From Solimonas marina (GTDB lineage: Bacteria; Pseudomonadota; Gammaproteobacteria; Nevskiales; Nevskiaceae), in assembly GCF_012241385.1 (NCBI RefSeq), contig NZ_JAAVXB010000018.1, forward strand, positions 1 through 59,461: a DNA stretch of 59,461 bases, written 5' to 3'. Each line of letters opens with the position of its first letter. Position 1 is the stretch's first letter. The position numbers and the translations under genes were made by a program. This document shows positions 50,895 to 59,461 of the stretch, one piece after another. Below the pieces are notes generated by a model. It saw nothing but the letters and a program-made list of their open reading frames with translations. It was not told the origin of the DNA and made no database searches.

Positions 50895-52604
50895 ATGACC
50901 TTCAATGGATGGCTGCAGATCGTCGTCTACGTGGCGCTGCTGTTGCTGCTGGTGCGACCGCTCGGCGGTTTCATGCATCGCCTGTATGTCGGCGAGCGGG
51001 TCTGGCTGACGCCGCTGCTCGGGCCGGTCGAGCGTGGCATGCTGCGGCTTGCCGGCATCGACGGACGCGAGCAACAGCACTGGTCCGCCTATGCCGCCGC
51101 GATGCTGCTGTTCAATCTCGGCGGGTTCGTCCTGCTCTACGGCATCCTGCGCACGCAGGCCTGGCTGCCGCTGAATCCGCAGCATCTGCCGAATCTGGCC
51201 CCGGCGCTGGCCTTCAACACGGCGATCAGCTTCGTCACCAACACCAACTGGCAGGCCTACGGCGGCGAGTCGACGATGAGCGACCTGGCGCAGATGGGCG
51301 GGCTGGCCGTGCAGAACTTCCTGTCGGCGGCGACCGGCATTGCACTAGCGTTCGCGCTGATTCGCGGATTCGCATGCCGTGGCACAACGACGGTCGGCAA
51401 CTTCTGGGTCGACCTGACACGCGTCACACTCTACGTGCTGCTGCCGATCTGTCTGCTCTACGCGCTGCTGCTGATCGCGCTCGGCGTGCCGCAGAACTTC
51501 TCGGACTACACACCAGTGACGACGCTGGAGGGCGCGCGGCAGCTGATCGCGCAAGGGCCGGTCGCTTCGCAGGAAGCGATCAAGATGCTCGGCACCAATG
51601 GCGGCGGCTTCTTCAATGCCAACTCCGCGCATCCGTTCGAAAACCCGTCGGCGCTGAGCAACCTGCTGCAGATGCTGTCGATCTTCGCGATCGGTGCGGC
51701 GCTGACCGACGTCTTCGGGCGCGCCGTCGGCAATCGTCGGCAGGGGCACGCGATTCTCGGCGCGATGCTGCTGCTGTTCGTTGTCGGCGCCGGCCTCACC
51801 TACTGGGCGGAGAGCGCGGCACCGAGTGCACTGACGCATGTCACCGCCTTGCAGGCGAGCGGCAATCTCGAAGGCAAGGAGACCCGATTCGGCATTGCCG
51901 CCTCGTCGCTGTACGCGGTGATCACCACGGCGGCTTCATGCGGCGCGGTCGATGCGATGCATGACAGTTTCACCGCGCTCGGTGGCGCCGTGCCGCTGCT
52001 CAACATCATGCTCGGCGAGGTCATCGTCGGCGGAGTCGGTGCCGGCTTCTACGGCATGATGCTGTACGCGCTGATCGCGATCTTCATGGCCGGCCTGATG
52101 GTCGGCCGCACGCCCGAATATCTCGGCAAGAAGATCGAGACGCGCGAGATCAAGCTCGCCATGCTGGCGGTGCTGGTGGCGCCGCTGATGATCCTCGGAT
52201 TCACCGCGCTGGCCTGCGTCGTGCCGGCCGGCCTCGCCGGACGCCTCAACGACGGCGCGCACGGCTTCAGCGAAATGCTCTACGCGTACAGCTCGGCGGC
52301 CGGCAACAACGGCAGCGCGTTCGCCGGACTGTCGGCCGATTCGACGTTCTACGACGTGACGCTGGCGATCGCGATGCTGGTCGGCCGCTTCGCAATCATC
52401 GTGCCGATGCTGGCGATCGCCGGCGCACTGGCCGCGAAGAGAGCGGTGCCGCCTTCGGCTGGCACGCTGCCGAGCGACGGCGGCCTGTTTGTCGCGCTCC
52501 TGATTGCGGTAGTGCTGGTGTTCGGCGGACTGACGTTCCTGCCGTCGCTGGTGCTTGGTCCAGTTGCAGAGCATACGGCGATGCTGACAGGTGGACAGCC
52601 ATGA
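50895..52604 (+). CDS. kdpA: potassium-transporting ATPase subunit KdpA
   Basis: 569 aa, about ten membrane helices. It is the K+-binding, channel-like subunit; the four selectivity-filter repeats are recognisable around [13 protein letters not shown] (about 113-125), [20 protein letters not shown] (about 231-250), [15 protein letters not shown] and [19 protein letters not shown] lies about 9 nt upstream of the ATG. It ends with a 4-bp overlap to kdpB. Confidence 0.97.
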   Translation: MTFNGWLQIVVYVALLLLLVRPLGGFMHRLYVGERVWLTPLLGPVERGMLRLAGIDGREQQHWSAYAAAMLLFNLGGFVLLYGILRTQAWLPLNPQHLPNLAPALAFNTAISFVTNTNWQAYGGESTMSDLAQMGGLAVQNFLSAATGIALAFALIRGFACRGTTTVGNFWVDLTRVTLYVLLPICLLYALLLIALGVPQNFSDYTPVTTLEGARQLIAQGPVASQEAIKMLGTNGGGFFNANSAHPFENPSALSNLLQMLSIFAIGAALTDVFGRAVGNRRQGHAILGAMLLLFVVGAGLTYWAESAAPSALTHVTALQASGNLEGKETRFGIAASSLYAVITTAASCGAVDAMHDSFTALGGAVPLLNIMLGEVIVGGVGAGFYGMMLYALIAIFMAGLMVGRTPEYLGKKIETREIKLAMLAVLVAPLMILGFTALACVVPAGLAGRLNDGAHGFSEMLYAYSSAAGNNGSAFAGLSADSTFYDVTLAIAMLVGRFAIIVPMLAIAGALAAKRAVPPSAGTLPSDGGLFVALLIAVVLVFGGLTFLPSLVLGPVAEHTAMLTGGQP

Positions 52605-54673
52605 GCGAAGCCAGACCCAGGAATGCCATGAAGACGACCTCCACGACCCAGCCGCATTTCCCGTGGAGGGAGACTGCGAGCGCCGCGCTGCGCAAGCTCG
52701 ATCCGCGTCAGCTGATCCGCAATCCGGTGATTTTCGCGACCGCTCTGGTGGCGACGGCGGCGACGGCGCTGTTCGCGCGTGACGTCATGTCAGGCACCGC
52801 GCAGCTGCTGTTCTCGGCGCAGATCATCGCCTGGCTGTGGTTCACCGTATTGTTTGCCAACGTTGCCGAAGCACTCGCCGAGGGACGCGGCAAGGCGCAG
52901 GCGGCGGCATTGCGTAGCACGCGACAGCAGACCCGCGCGCGGCGTCTCGCGCGCAGCGGCGGCGAAGCCTATGCCTGGGTGCCGGCGACCGAGCTGCGCA
53001 GCGGCGACGTCGTACAGGTCGAGGCCGGCGAGTTGGTGCCCGGCGACGGCGAAGTGATCGACGGCGTCGCCACCGTCGACGAGTCGGCGATCACCGGCGA
53101 GTCGGCGCCGGTGGTGCGCGAGTCCGGCGGCGATCGTTCGGCGGTGACTGGCGGCACGCGCGTGCTGTCGGATGCGATCAAAGTGCGCATCACGGCGCCG
53201 GCCGGTGCCGGCTTTCTCGACCGGATGATCGCGCTCGTGGAAGGCGCGGCGCGGCAGAAGACACCGAACGAGATGGCGCTGACGGTATTGCTGGCCGGCA
53301 TGACGCTGATCTTCGTGCTCGCCTGCGCGAGCATTCCGAGCTTCGCGATCTATGCCGGCGGCAAGGTGTCGATGATCGTACTGATCGCCCTGTTCGTGAC
53401 GCTGATCCCGACCACGATTGGCGCGTTGTTGTCGGCGATCGGCATCGCCGGCATGAACCGTCTCGTGCGCTTCAACGTGCTGGCGACGTCCGGCCGCGCC
53501 GTCGAGGCGGCCGGCGACGTCGACACGCTACTGCTCGACAAGACCGGAACGATCACGCTCGGCAATCGTCAGGCCGTCGCGTTCCTGCCGGCGCCGGGCG
53601 TCGACGAGCGCGAGCTGGCCGAAGCCGCGCAGCTGGCCAGCCTCGCCGACGAAACGCCGGAAGGCCGCTCTATCGTGGTGCTGGCGAAGACGCGGCATGG
53701 GCTGCGCCCGCGCGATGTGGCGGCACTGCGCGCACGATTTCTGCCGTTTTCGGCGCAGACCCGCATGTCCGGCGTCGACATCGACGGCCACGAGCTGCGC
53801 AAGGGCGCGGTCGACGCGGTGCGTGACTACCTGCGCACGCTTGCCGACGGCCGGGTGCTGCCGGAGGCGGTGGTGGCTGGCGCCGACGGCGTGGCCAAAG
53901 CCGGCGGTACGCCGCTGGTCGTCGCCCGTGACGGCCGCGCGCTCGGCGTCGTGCATCTGAAGGACGTCATCAAGGGCGGGATTCGCGAACGCTTCGCCGA
54001 GCTGCGCCGCATGGGCATTCGCACGGTGATGATCACCGGCGACAATCCACTGACGGCAGCGGCGATCGCCGCCGAAGCCGGCGTCGACGACTTCCTTGCG
54101 CAGGCCCGCCCCGAGGACAAACTGGCGTTGATTCGCGCCGAACAGGCGGACGGCAAGTTGGTCGCGATGTGCGGCGACGGCACCAATGACGCACCGGCGC
54201 TGGCGCAGGCCGACGTCGGCGTAGCGATGCAGACCGGTACGCAGGCCGCACGCGAGGCCGGCAACATGGTCGATCTTGATTCCGATCCAACCAAGCTGAT
54301 CGAGATCGTCGCGATCGGCAAGCAGCTGCTGATTACGCGCGGCGCACTGACGACGTTTTCGGTCGCCAACGACGTCGCCAAGTATTTCGCGATCCTGCCG
54401 GCGATGTTCGTCACGGTCTATCCCTCGCTCGCGGTGCTCAACATCATGCATCTGCACTCGCCGCAGTCGGCGATCCTGTCGGCGACGGTCTTCAACGCGT
54501 TGATCATCCTGCTGCTCGTGCCGCTGGCGCTGCGCGGCGTGAAATACCGGCCGGCGCCGGCGGCGACGCTGCTCGCGCGCAATCTCGCGGTCTACGGCGT
54601 CGGCGGGCTCGTCGCGCCGTTCGTCGGCATCAAGCTCATCGATCTGGCGCTGTGCGCGATCGGCCTGGTCTGA
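52601..54673 (+). CDS. kdpB: potassium-transporting ATPase ATP-binding subunit KdpB
   Basis: 690 aa. P-type ATPase subunit that drives K+ uptake. Visible: the TGES loop in [11 protein letters not shown], the phosphorylated Asp in [12 protein letters not shown] (about 308-319), nucleotide-domain KGA in LRKGAVDAV and the hinge [19 protein letters not shown] Ser inhibitory phosphorylation site lies in TGES-type Kdp regulation (TGESxP). The start at 52601 overlaps kdpA; an internal ATG at 52628 ([10 protein letters not shown]) is an alternative. Confidence 0.97.
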   Translation: MSEARPRNAMKTTSTTQPHFPWRETASAALRKLDPRQLIRNPVIFATALVATAATALFARDVMSGTAQLLFSAQIIAWLWFTVLFANVAEALAEGRGKAQAAALRSTRQQTRARRLARSGGEAYAWVPATELRSGDVVQVEAGELVPGDGEVIDGVATVDESAITGESAPVVRESGGDRSAVTGGTRVLSDAIKVRITAPAGAGFLDRMIALVEGAARQKTPNEMALTVLLAGMTLIFVLACASIPSFAIYAGGKVSMIVLIALFVTLIPTTIGALLSAIGIAGMNRLVRFNVLATSGRAVEAAGDVDTLLLDKTGTITLGNRQAVAFLPAPGVDERELAEAAQLASLADETPEGRSIVVLAKTRHGLRPRDVAALRARFLPFSAQTRMSGVDIDGHELRKGAVDAVRDYLRTLADGRVLPEAVVAGADGVAKAGGTPLVVARDGRALGVVHLKDVIKGGIRERFAELRRMGIRTVMITGDNPLTAAAIAAEAGVDDFLAQARPEDKLALIRAEQADGKLVAMCGDGTNDAPALAQADVGVAMQTGTQAAREAGNMVDLDSDPTKLIEIVAIGKQLLITRGALTTFSVANDVAKYFAILPAMFVTVYPSLAVLNIMHLHSPQSAILSATVFNALIILLLVPLALRGVKYRPAPAATLLARNLAVYGVGGLVAPFVGIKLIDLALCAIGLV

Positions 54674-54687
54674 AGGAGGTTTTGACA

Positions 54688-55254
54688 ATGACCCATCTAC
54701 GCCCCGCGCTCGTGATGCTACTGCTGTTCACGCTGCTGACCGGCGCCGTCTATCCGCTGCTCGTCACCGGCCTCGGTCAGGCGCTGTTCCCGCGTCAGGC
54801 GCACGGCTCGCTGATCGAGCGCGACGGTCATGTGATCGGCTCGGCGCTGCTCGGCCAGCGCTTCGCGTCCGATCGCTACTTCCACGGCCGGCCGTCGGCG
54901 GCCGGCCGTGACGGCTACGACGCCGCAGCGTCGGGCGGCTCGAACCTCGGGCCATCGAGCGCCGCGCTGCACGCCCGCATCGCGGCCGATGCGGCCAGAC
55001 TGCAGGCGCAGAATCCGGATGAGCCGGTGCCGGCCGATCTCGTCACCACGTCGGCCAGCGGTCTCGATCCGGACATTTCGCCGGCCGGCGCGCTATTCCA
55101 GGTACCGCGCGTCGCCCGTGCCCGCGGTCTCGACGAGGCTCGTGTGCGCCGGCTGGTCACCGCGCATGTCGAAGGACGCGCGCTCGGTCTTTTCGGCGAG
55201 CCGCACGTCAACGTGCTGGCACTGAATCTGGCGCTCGATGCGATGTCGCGCTGA
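54688..55254 (+). CDS. kdpC: potassium-transporting ATPase subunit KdpC
   Basis: 188 aa from [11 protein letters not shown], with AAGGAGG 7 nt upstream. One N-terminal helix (about 7-27, [21 protein letters not shown]) anchors a periplasmic domain with the KdpC blocks [30 protein letters not shown] and the end [15 protein letters not shown]. It helps couple KdpA and KdpB. The start lies 14 bp after the kdpB stop. Confidence 0.96.
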   Translation: MTHLRPALVMLLLFTLLTGAVYPLLVTGLGQALFPRQAHGSLIERDGHVIGSALLGQRFASDRYFHGRPSAAGRDGYDAAASGGSNLGPSSAALHARIAADAARLQAQNPDEPVPADLVTTSASGLDPDISPAGALFQVPRVARARGLDEARVRRLVTAHVEGRALGLFGEPHVNVLALNLALDAMSR

Positions 55255-55349
55255 GTGCTATCGCCGCTTTCGCCGCCATCGCCGACGGCGCGATACTGCG
55301 CGCCGGATGAAAAAACGTAACCTCCGCCCGTACCTGCCGGAATGCCCGC

Positions 55350-58061
55350 GTGATTGACGATCCCGCGTCCGGACATCGCGCACGCCCATCGCCGGACGCG
55401 CTGCTGGAGCAGGCGCAGCGCGAGGGACGCGGCAAGCTGAAGATCTTTCTCGGCGCCGCGCCGGGCGTCGGCAAGACCTATGAAATGCTGCAGGACGCCC
55501 GCCGTCGCCGCGACACCGGAGTCGATGTCGTCGCCGCGCTGGTCGAGACGCACGGTCGCGTCGAGACCAAGGCGCTGCTCGACGGCATCGAGCCGCTGCC
55601 GCGCCGCCGCGTCGCCTATCAGCGGCGCGCGCTCGACGAGATGGATCTTGATGGTCTGCTCGCGCGTCGCCCACAGCTGGCGCTGGTCGACGAGCTGGCG
55701 CACACCAATGCACCGGGGTCGCGGCATCCGAAGCGCTGGCAGGACGTCGTTGAGCTGCTCGATGCCGGCATCGACGTCTACTCGACGCTGAACGTCCAGC
55801 ATCTCGAAAGCCTCAACGACATCGTCGCCAGCATCACCCACGTGCGCGTACGCGAAACCGTACCCGACTCGATACTCGAGCGCGCGCACGACGTCGAAGT
55901 GGTCGACCTCACGCCGGCCGACCTGATGCAGCGCCTGCGCGAGGGCAAGGTCTATCGCGGCGAGGCTGGCGAGCGTGCGCTGCAGCACTACTTCACGACG
56001 TCCAATCTCACCGCCCTGCGCGAGCTGGCGCTGCGGCGCACGGCCGATCGTGTCGACGAGCAACTGCAGCGCCAGCGCCGCGCGCGGGGCGTCGAGCAAG
56101 TCTGGGCGGCCGGCGAGCGAGTGCTGGTCTGCATCAACGAATCACCGGCCGGCGAGGCGCTGGTTCGTCATGCCAAGCGCGTCGCCGACCGTCTCGATGC
56201 CCCGTGGACCGTGCTGCACCTGGAGACCGCACGCAGCCTGCGGCTCGACGAGGCATCGCGCGTGCAGACGCATGCGACGCTGCGACTGGCCGAACAGCTC
56301 GGCGCCGATACGCAGACGCTGCCCGGCGGCATCGACATCGCCGGCACAGTGCTGCGTCTGGCGCGCGAGCATAACGTCACACAGCTGATCGTTGGAAAAT
56401 CGCGGCGCTCGCGCTGGTTCGAGTGGCGGCACGGCTCGGTCGTGCACGAGCTGGTCAAGCGCGCCGACGGCATCATCGTCCAGGTGCTCGTCGATAAGCC
56501 GCGGGCGCTTGGCCGGCAGCGCGACGCCGGACGTATCGAAGCACACTGGAGCTGGGGCGCCGGCGCCGATCATGCGCGCGCGGTGTTCTACGCCGCGCTC
56601 GCCACATTGCCGGCGCTGGCGATCGACCGGGGGCTCGGCGCACCGAACGTCTCGATGCTGTTCCTGCCGGCGGTGATCGTCGCCGCGATGCGCGGCGGCC
56701 TGGTTCCCGGCCTGCTCTGCGCGCTGGTCAGCGCGGCGCTCTACAACTTCCTGTTCCTGCCGCCGCTGTACACGTTCACGATCGGCGATCCGGCTAATGT
56801 CATCGCCTTGTTCGCGTTCCTGCTGACGGCGGCGCTGACCAGCCGCCTGTCGGCGCGTGCGCGCGATCAGGCGCGGCTGGCCAGCGACCAGGCGATGCTC
56901 AACGGCGAGCTGCTGCAATTCAGCCGCCAGGTTGCCGGTCTGCGCCGGCTCGACGAGCTGATGGGCGTCGCCGCGCGACGCATTGCGCAGATGCTTGACG
57001 TCGACGCTGTGGTGCTGTCCGCCGACCCGGATGGTTTGCGGGTGCGCGGTGCGTCGTCGGCACGCGCGGTGCTCGAGGAATCCGATCTGGCGGCGGCGAA
57101 CTGGTGCCGCGACCGGGCGCGACCGGCCGGTCGCGGATCCGACACGTTGCCGGGCAGCCGCTGGCTGTTCGTGCCGATGCTGTCGGACGCGGCGGTGGCC
57201 GGCGTCATTGGCGTGCGCGGCGAGGAACGGGTTCGCCTCAGCGCCGGCCAGCGGCGTCTGCTCGACGCGCTGGCCGACCTGATCGCGATCGGTGCCGAGC
57301 GCATCCGCCTGGCCAAGGATGTCGACCAGGCGAAGATGCTGGCCGAAACCGAGAAAATGCGCGCGGCGCTGTTGACGTCGGTCTCGCACGATCTGCGCAC
57401 GCCGCTGGCGAGCATCCTCGGCAGCATCACCAGCCTGCGCGCCTACGGCCCTCACTACGACGCCGCGCAGCGCGATGAGCTGCTGGCGACCGCGGAGGAG
57501 GAGACCGAGCGCATGAGCCGCTTCGTCGCCAACCTGCTCGACATGACGCGTATCGACGCCGGCGCGCTGCAGGTGCGCAGCGAGAGCTGCGAGATCGCCG
57601 ACATCGTCGACGGCGCCGTGCGCCGGACCCGCAAGCTGCTGGCGCGGCATCGCCTCGAGATCGAATTGCCGCCGGCGCTGCCGTTTCTGCGTACCGATCC
57701 GGCGCTGCTCGAGCAAGTGCTCGTCAACCTGCTCGACAATGCGGCGAAATACGCCCCCGAAAACAGCGTGATCACACTGACCGTTCGCCAGCACCGCTAT
57801 GCGCTGACCATCAGCGTCGCCGATCGAGGGCCCGGCGTGCCGGCCACCGAGCAGGAGCGGATCTTCGATGTCTTCTACCGAATTCGTCAGGCCGACCGGC
57901 AGCGCGCCGGCACCGGTCTGGGGCTGACGATCTGCCGCGCGTTCGTGCGTGCGATGGGCGGGCGCATCCGCGTGCGGGCGCGCGACGCCGGTCCGGGCGC
58001 GCAGTTCGAGATCGAATTCGCGGCGAGCCAGCTGGTCGCGGTAGAGGGCGAGAGGCCATGA
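55350..58061 (+). CDS. kdpD: sensor histidine kinase KdpD
   Basis: 903 aa from a GTG start, 95 bp after kdpC. Order: N-terminal KdpD domain with Walker A GAAPGVGKTYEM (about 33-44) and VDELAHTNAPGSRH; a USP-like domain (about 250-370); four membrane helices (about 400-500); a GAF-like segment; then HisKA with His in SVSHDLRTPLAS (about 675) and a HATPase with NLLDNAAKYAPEN. It senses low K+ and passes phosphate to KdpE. It overlaps kdpE by 4 bp. Confidence 0.97.
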   Translation: MIDDPASGHRARPSPDALLEQAQREGRGKLKIFLGAAPGVGKTYEMLQDARRRRDTGVDVVAALVETHGRVETKALLDGIEPLPRRRVAYQRRALDEMDLDGLLARRPQLALVDELAHTNAPGSRHPKRWQDVVELLDAGIDVYSTLNVQHLESLNDIVASITHVRVRETVPDSILERAHDVEVVDLTPADLMQRLREGKVYRGEAGERALQHYFTTSNLTALRELALRRTADRVDEQLQRQRRARGVEQVWAAGERVLVCINESPAGEALVRHAKRVADRLDAPWTVLHLETARSLRLDEASRVQTHATLRLAEQLGADTQTLPGGIDIAGTVLRLAREHNVTQLIVGKSRRSRWFEWRHGSVVHELVKRADGIIVQVLVDKPRALGRQRDAGRIEAHWSWGAGADHARAVFYAALATLPALAIDRGLGAPNVSMLFLPAVIVAAMRGGLVPGLLCALVSAALYNFLFLPPLYTFTIGDPANVIALFAFLLTAALTSRLSARARDQARLASDQAMLNGELLQFSRQVAGLRRLDELMGVAARRIAQMLDVDAVVLSADPDGLRVRGASSARAVLEESDLAAANWCRDRARPAGRGSDTLPGSRWLFVPMLSDAAVAGVIGVRGEERVRLSAGQRRLLDALADLIAIGAERIRLAKDVDQAKMLAETEKMRAALLTSVSHDLRTPLASILGSITSLRAYGPHYDAAQRDELLATAEEETERMSRFVANLLDMTRIDAGALQVRSESCEIADIVDGAVRRTRKLLARHRLEIELPPALPFLRTDPALLEQVLVNLLDNAAKYAPENSVITLTVRQHRYALTISVADRGPGVPATEQERIFDVFYRIRQADRQRAGTGLGLTICRAFVRAMGGRIRVRARDAGPGAQFEIEFAASQLVAVEGERP

Positions 58062-58750
58062 CGAATGCCGTACGCGTGCTCGTCGTCGACGACGAGAAGC
58101 CGATCCGTCGCCTGCTGCGCACCACGCTGCAGGCGCAGGACTACGACATGCTCGAAGCGGCCACCGCCGCCGAGGCGCTGGACAGCGTGCGCCGTGAGCG
58201 GCCGGCGCTGGTGATCCTCGATCTGGGGCTGCCGGACCGCGACGGGCTCGACGTGCTGCGCGAGCTGCGCGCCGAGTCGGCGGTGCCGGTGATCGTGCTG
58301 TCGAGCCGCGATTTCGAGGCCGCCAAGGTACAGGCGCTCGACGAGGGCGCCGACGACTATGTCAGCAAGCCGTTCGGCAGCGAGGAGCTGATGGCGAGAA
58401 TTCGCGCGGCGCTGCGCCATCGCATGCAGCAGCAGGGCGCCCGGCCTCTCTACCGAAGCGGCCCACTTAGCGTCGACCTGATCCATCGCCGCGTGCAGCT
58501 TGGCGGCGACGACGTGCACCTTTCGCCGAAGGAATATGCGCTGCTGGAACAGCTCGTGTTGCACGCTGGCAAGGTGCTCACGCATCGCACACTGATCGAG
58601 GCCGTCTGGGACGGCGATCTGCAGACCGACGTGCAGTATCTACGCATCTACGTACGCCAGTTACGCCAGAAGCTCGGACCGTGCCACGGCCAGCCCGAGT
58701 TCATCCAAACCGAAGCCGGCGTCGGCTACCGGCTGCGAGCAGCGGATTGA
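58058..58750 (+). CDS. kdpE: response regulator KdpE
   Basis: 230 aa, OmpR/PhoB type. The receiver domain has VVDDEKP (acidic pair about 9-11), the phosphorylated Asp in LVILDLGLPDRDG (about 53) and Lys in DDYVSKPF; the C-terminal winged helix ends YLRIYVRQLRQKLG and TEAGVGYRLRA. It activates kdp when phosphorylated and should bind the TTTATA direct repeat upstream of the operon. Confidence 0.97.
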   Translation: MTNAVRVLVVDDEKPIRRLLRTTLQAQDYDMLEAATAAEALDSVRRERPALVILDLGLPDRDGLDVLRELRAESAVPVIVLSSRDFEAAKVQALDEGADDYVSKPFGSEELMARIRAALRHRMQQQGARPLYRSGPLSVDLIHRRVQLGGDDVHLSPKEYALLEQLVLHAGKVLTHRTLIEAVWDGDLQTDVQYLRIYVRQLRQKLGPCHGQPEFIQTEAGVGYRLRAAD

Positions 58751-58957
58751 GCCTGCTTAATGAGGAGGCATTGCGTCAGGAAACTGAACCTTCCTAGAAG
58801 TCCTGTAGGCTCATTGATGTGAGCCGCGCCGCGACGGCGAGACTCGGTTTTGAACGAGGCCACCACGTGCATTTCGGATTGGAGCGGCCCGCCACCTGCT
58901 TTGCAGGCAACAACGCCCTTACGGCGCGGCTAATTTTCCGCAGTTCGCAGCACGAAT
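58751..58957. other. gap after kdpE with a small hairpin
   Basis: GGCTCA-TTGATG-TGAGCC (58808-58825) is a perfect 6-bp hairpin 58 bp after the kdpE stop, without a T tract. It may help end the kdp message. Composition drops to lower GC from here. No gene is supported. Confidence 0.4.
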
Positions 58958-59370
58958 CTAAACGTGACGCTGGGCCGCGAAACTTCTCATTGTTTCGGCG
59001 CCCTCCGTTATTGTTCGCCCTCGATTCATGACCCTCGGAATTTTCTTCCGCTCTGAGGTCCCCCCAGTAGGGTCCAGCTGGCCCAATCTCAATGTTGCGA
59101 GCGCCAGCCGAATCGTCGCGTGCACTTCTTCCTTGCTGACGCCAGACCGAATCGAAATACGAGAGGCCGATAGCAGATTCATGATAAGACCGGCCACCTG
59201 CTCCGCGTCGAACTCTCCGCTATCGGAGTCAATTGCAGCGGCAGCTATTCTCTCCCGCAATGCGCACAAACGATCCTTTCTCGCACCGGAAATGATCTTC
59301 TGTACTTCCGGACGACTGTCTCCGAACTCGCAGATGGCGAAAATTTCGAGTGCGCCGAGAACGAACACGT
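58958..59370 (-). pseudogene. C-terminal half of a TetR-family regulator, N-terminal part missing
   Basis: The minus strand reads FVLGALEIFAICEFGDSRPE, VQKIISGARKDRLCALRERIAAAA and AEQVAGLIMNLLSASRISIRSGVSKEEV, matching the ligand domain of TetR/AcrR regulators (about residues 105-190). The helix-turn-helix half is absent: upstream of about 59370 the frame becomes the antisense of an EtfA-like sequence. After the TetR homology (about 59080) the frame runs on to a stop at 58958. Without DNA-binding domain it cannot work as a repressor. Confidence 0.65.
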
Positions 59371-59461
59371 GCTGGCGGCGACCCATGCGCCGCAGATCGC
59401 CGAGCTGGCCAAGGACTACACGCACGTGCTGTTCGCCGGCAACGCGTTCGGCAAGGACGTG
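59354..59461 (+). CDS. etfA: EtfA-like fragment at the window end
   Basis: The frame AENEHVLAATHAPQIAELAK then DYTHVLFAGNAFGKDV runs off the right edge. It matches the internal region of electron transfer flavoprotein alpha subunits (LAENVAPLVAELAKxYxHVL and AxAxGKDVLPR-type). There is no start codon or upstream EtfA N-terminus; the sequence before about 59354 is the antisense of the TetR fragment. It is either a broken gene, or the product of a rearrangement or assembly join. Confidence 0.55.

Overview
The window is GC-rich, double-stranded bacterial DNA with dense, mostly short-spaced genes. The gene order infC-rpmI-rplT-pheS-pheT-ihfA-merR-tRNA-Pro, an AcvB/VirJ-MprF pair, ZapE, TruD, XerD, a 180-kDa-type NAD-glutamate dehydrogenase and a complete kdpFABCDE operon point to a gammaproteobacterium, probably near the Xanthomonadales/Nevskiales. 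That placement is inferred from gene content and base composition; no rRNA is present to confirm it.

Left part (1-13.3 kb) is accessory DNA. It opens with the end of an integrated element: a cut-off gene, a small membrane protein, a ParB-like protein and a tyrosine integrase. The integrase lies against a detached 3' half of a tRNA-Val(GAC) gene, which looks like an attachment junction. The tRNA end is followed by two tandem ~174-bp repeats, each carrying the tRNA 3' tail, a terminator and two hairpins; this looks like an insertion hot spot. Next comes a type I restriction-modification locus (hsdM, hsdS, hsdR) interrupted by a RhuM-Fic fusion, an unrecognised 150-aa gene, a GIY-YIG/DUF4357 protein and an opposite-strand DUF433 antitoxin/PIN-like toxin pair with its own palindromic operator candidate. 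A perfect 25-bp palindrome inside the rhuM-fic gene is the most puzzling signal here.

Middle part (13.3-49.9 kb) is core chromosome: a serine hydrolase, truD, a secreted M20 peptidase, a phosphoesterase, a HAD phosphatase-virJ-mprF cluster (making, moving and removing aminoacyl-phosphatidylglycerol), a DsbC-like lipoprotein, xerD divergent from an acyltransferase, an FAD-dependent lactone-oxidase relative joined to zapE, a large secreted M36 metalloprotease with a GlyGly-CTERM tail, NAD-glutamate dehydrogenase, and the translation operon infC-rpmI-rplT / pheST-ihfA-merR / tRNA-Pro. infC seems to use an AUC start. An AidB-type acyl-CoA dehydrogenase and several small conserved genes follow.

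Right part (49.9-59.5 kb) holds a decayed IS3-family transposase, then the potassium-starvation operon: two tiny membrane proteins (one is KdpF), kdpA, kdpB, kdpC, kdpD and kdpE. Upstream lies a TTTATA-N5-TTTATA direct repeat with 11-bp period, matching the architecture of the E. coli KdpE site. The last ~500 bp contain the C-terminal half of a TetR regulator running head-on into an EtfA-like fragment, which is either a rearrangement or an assembly join.
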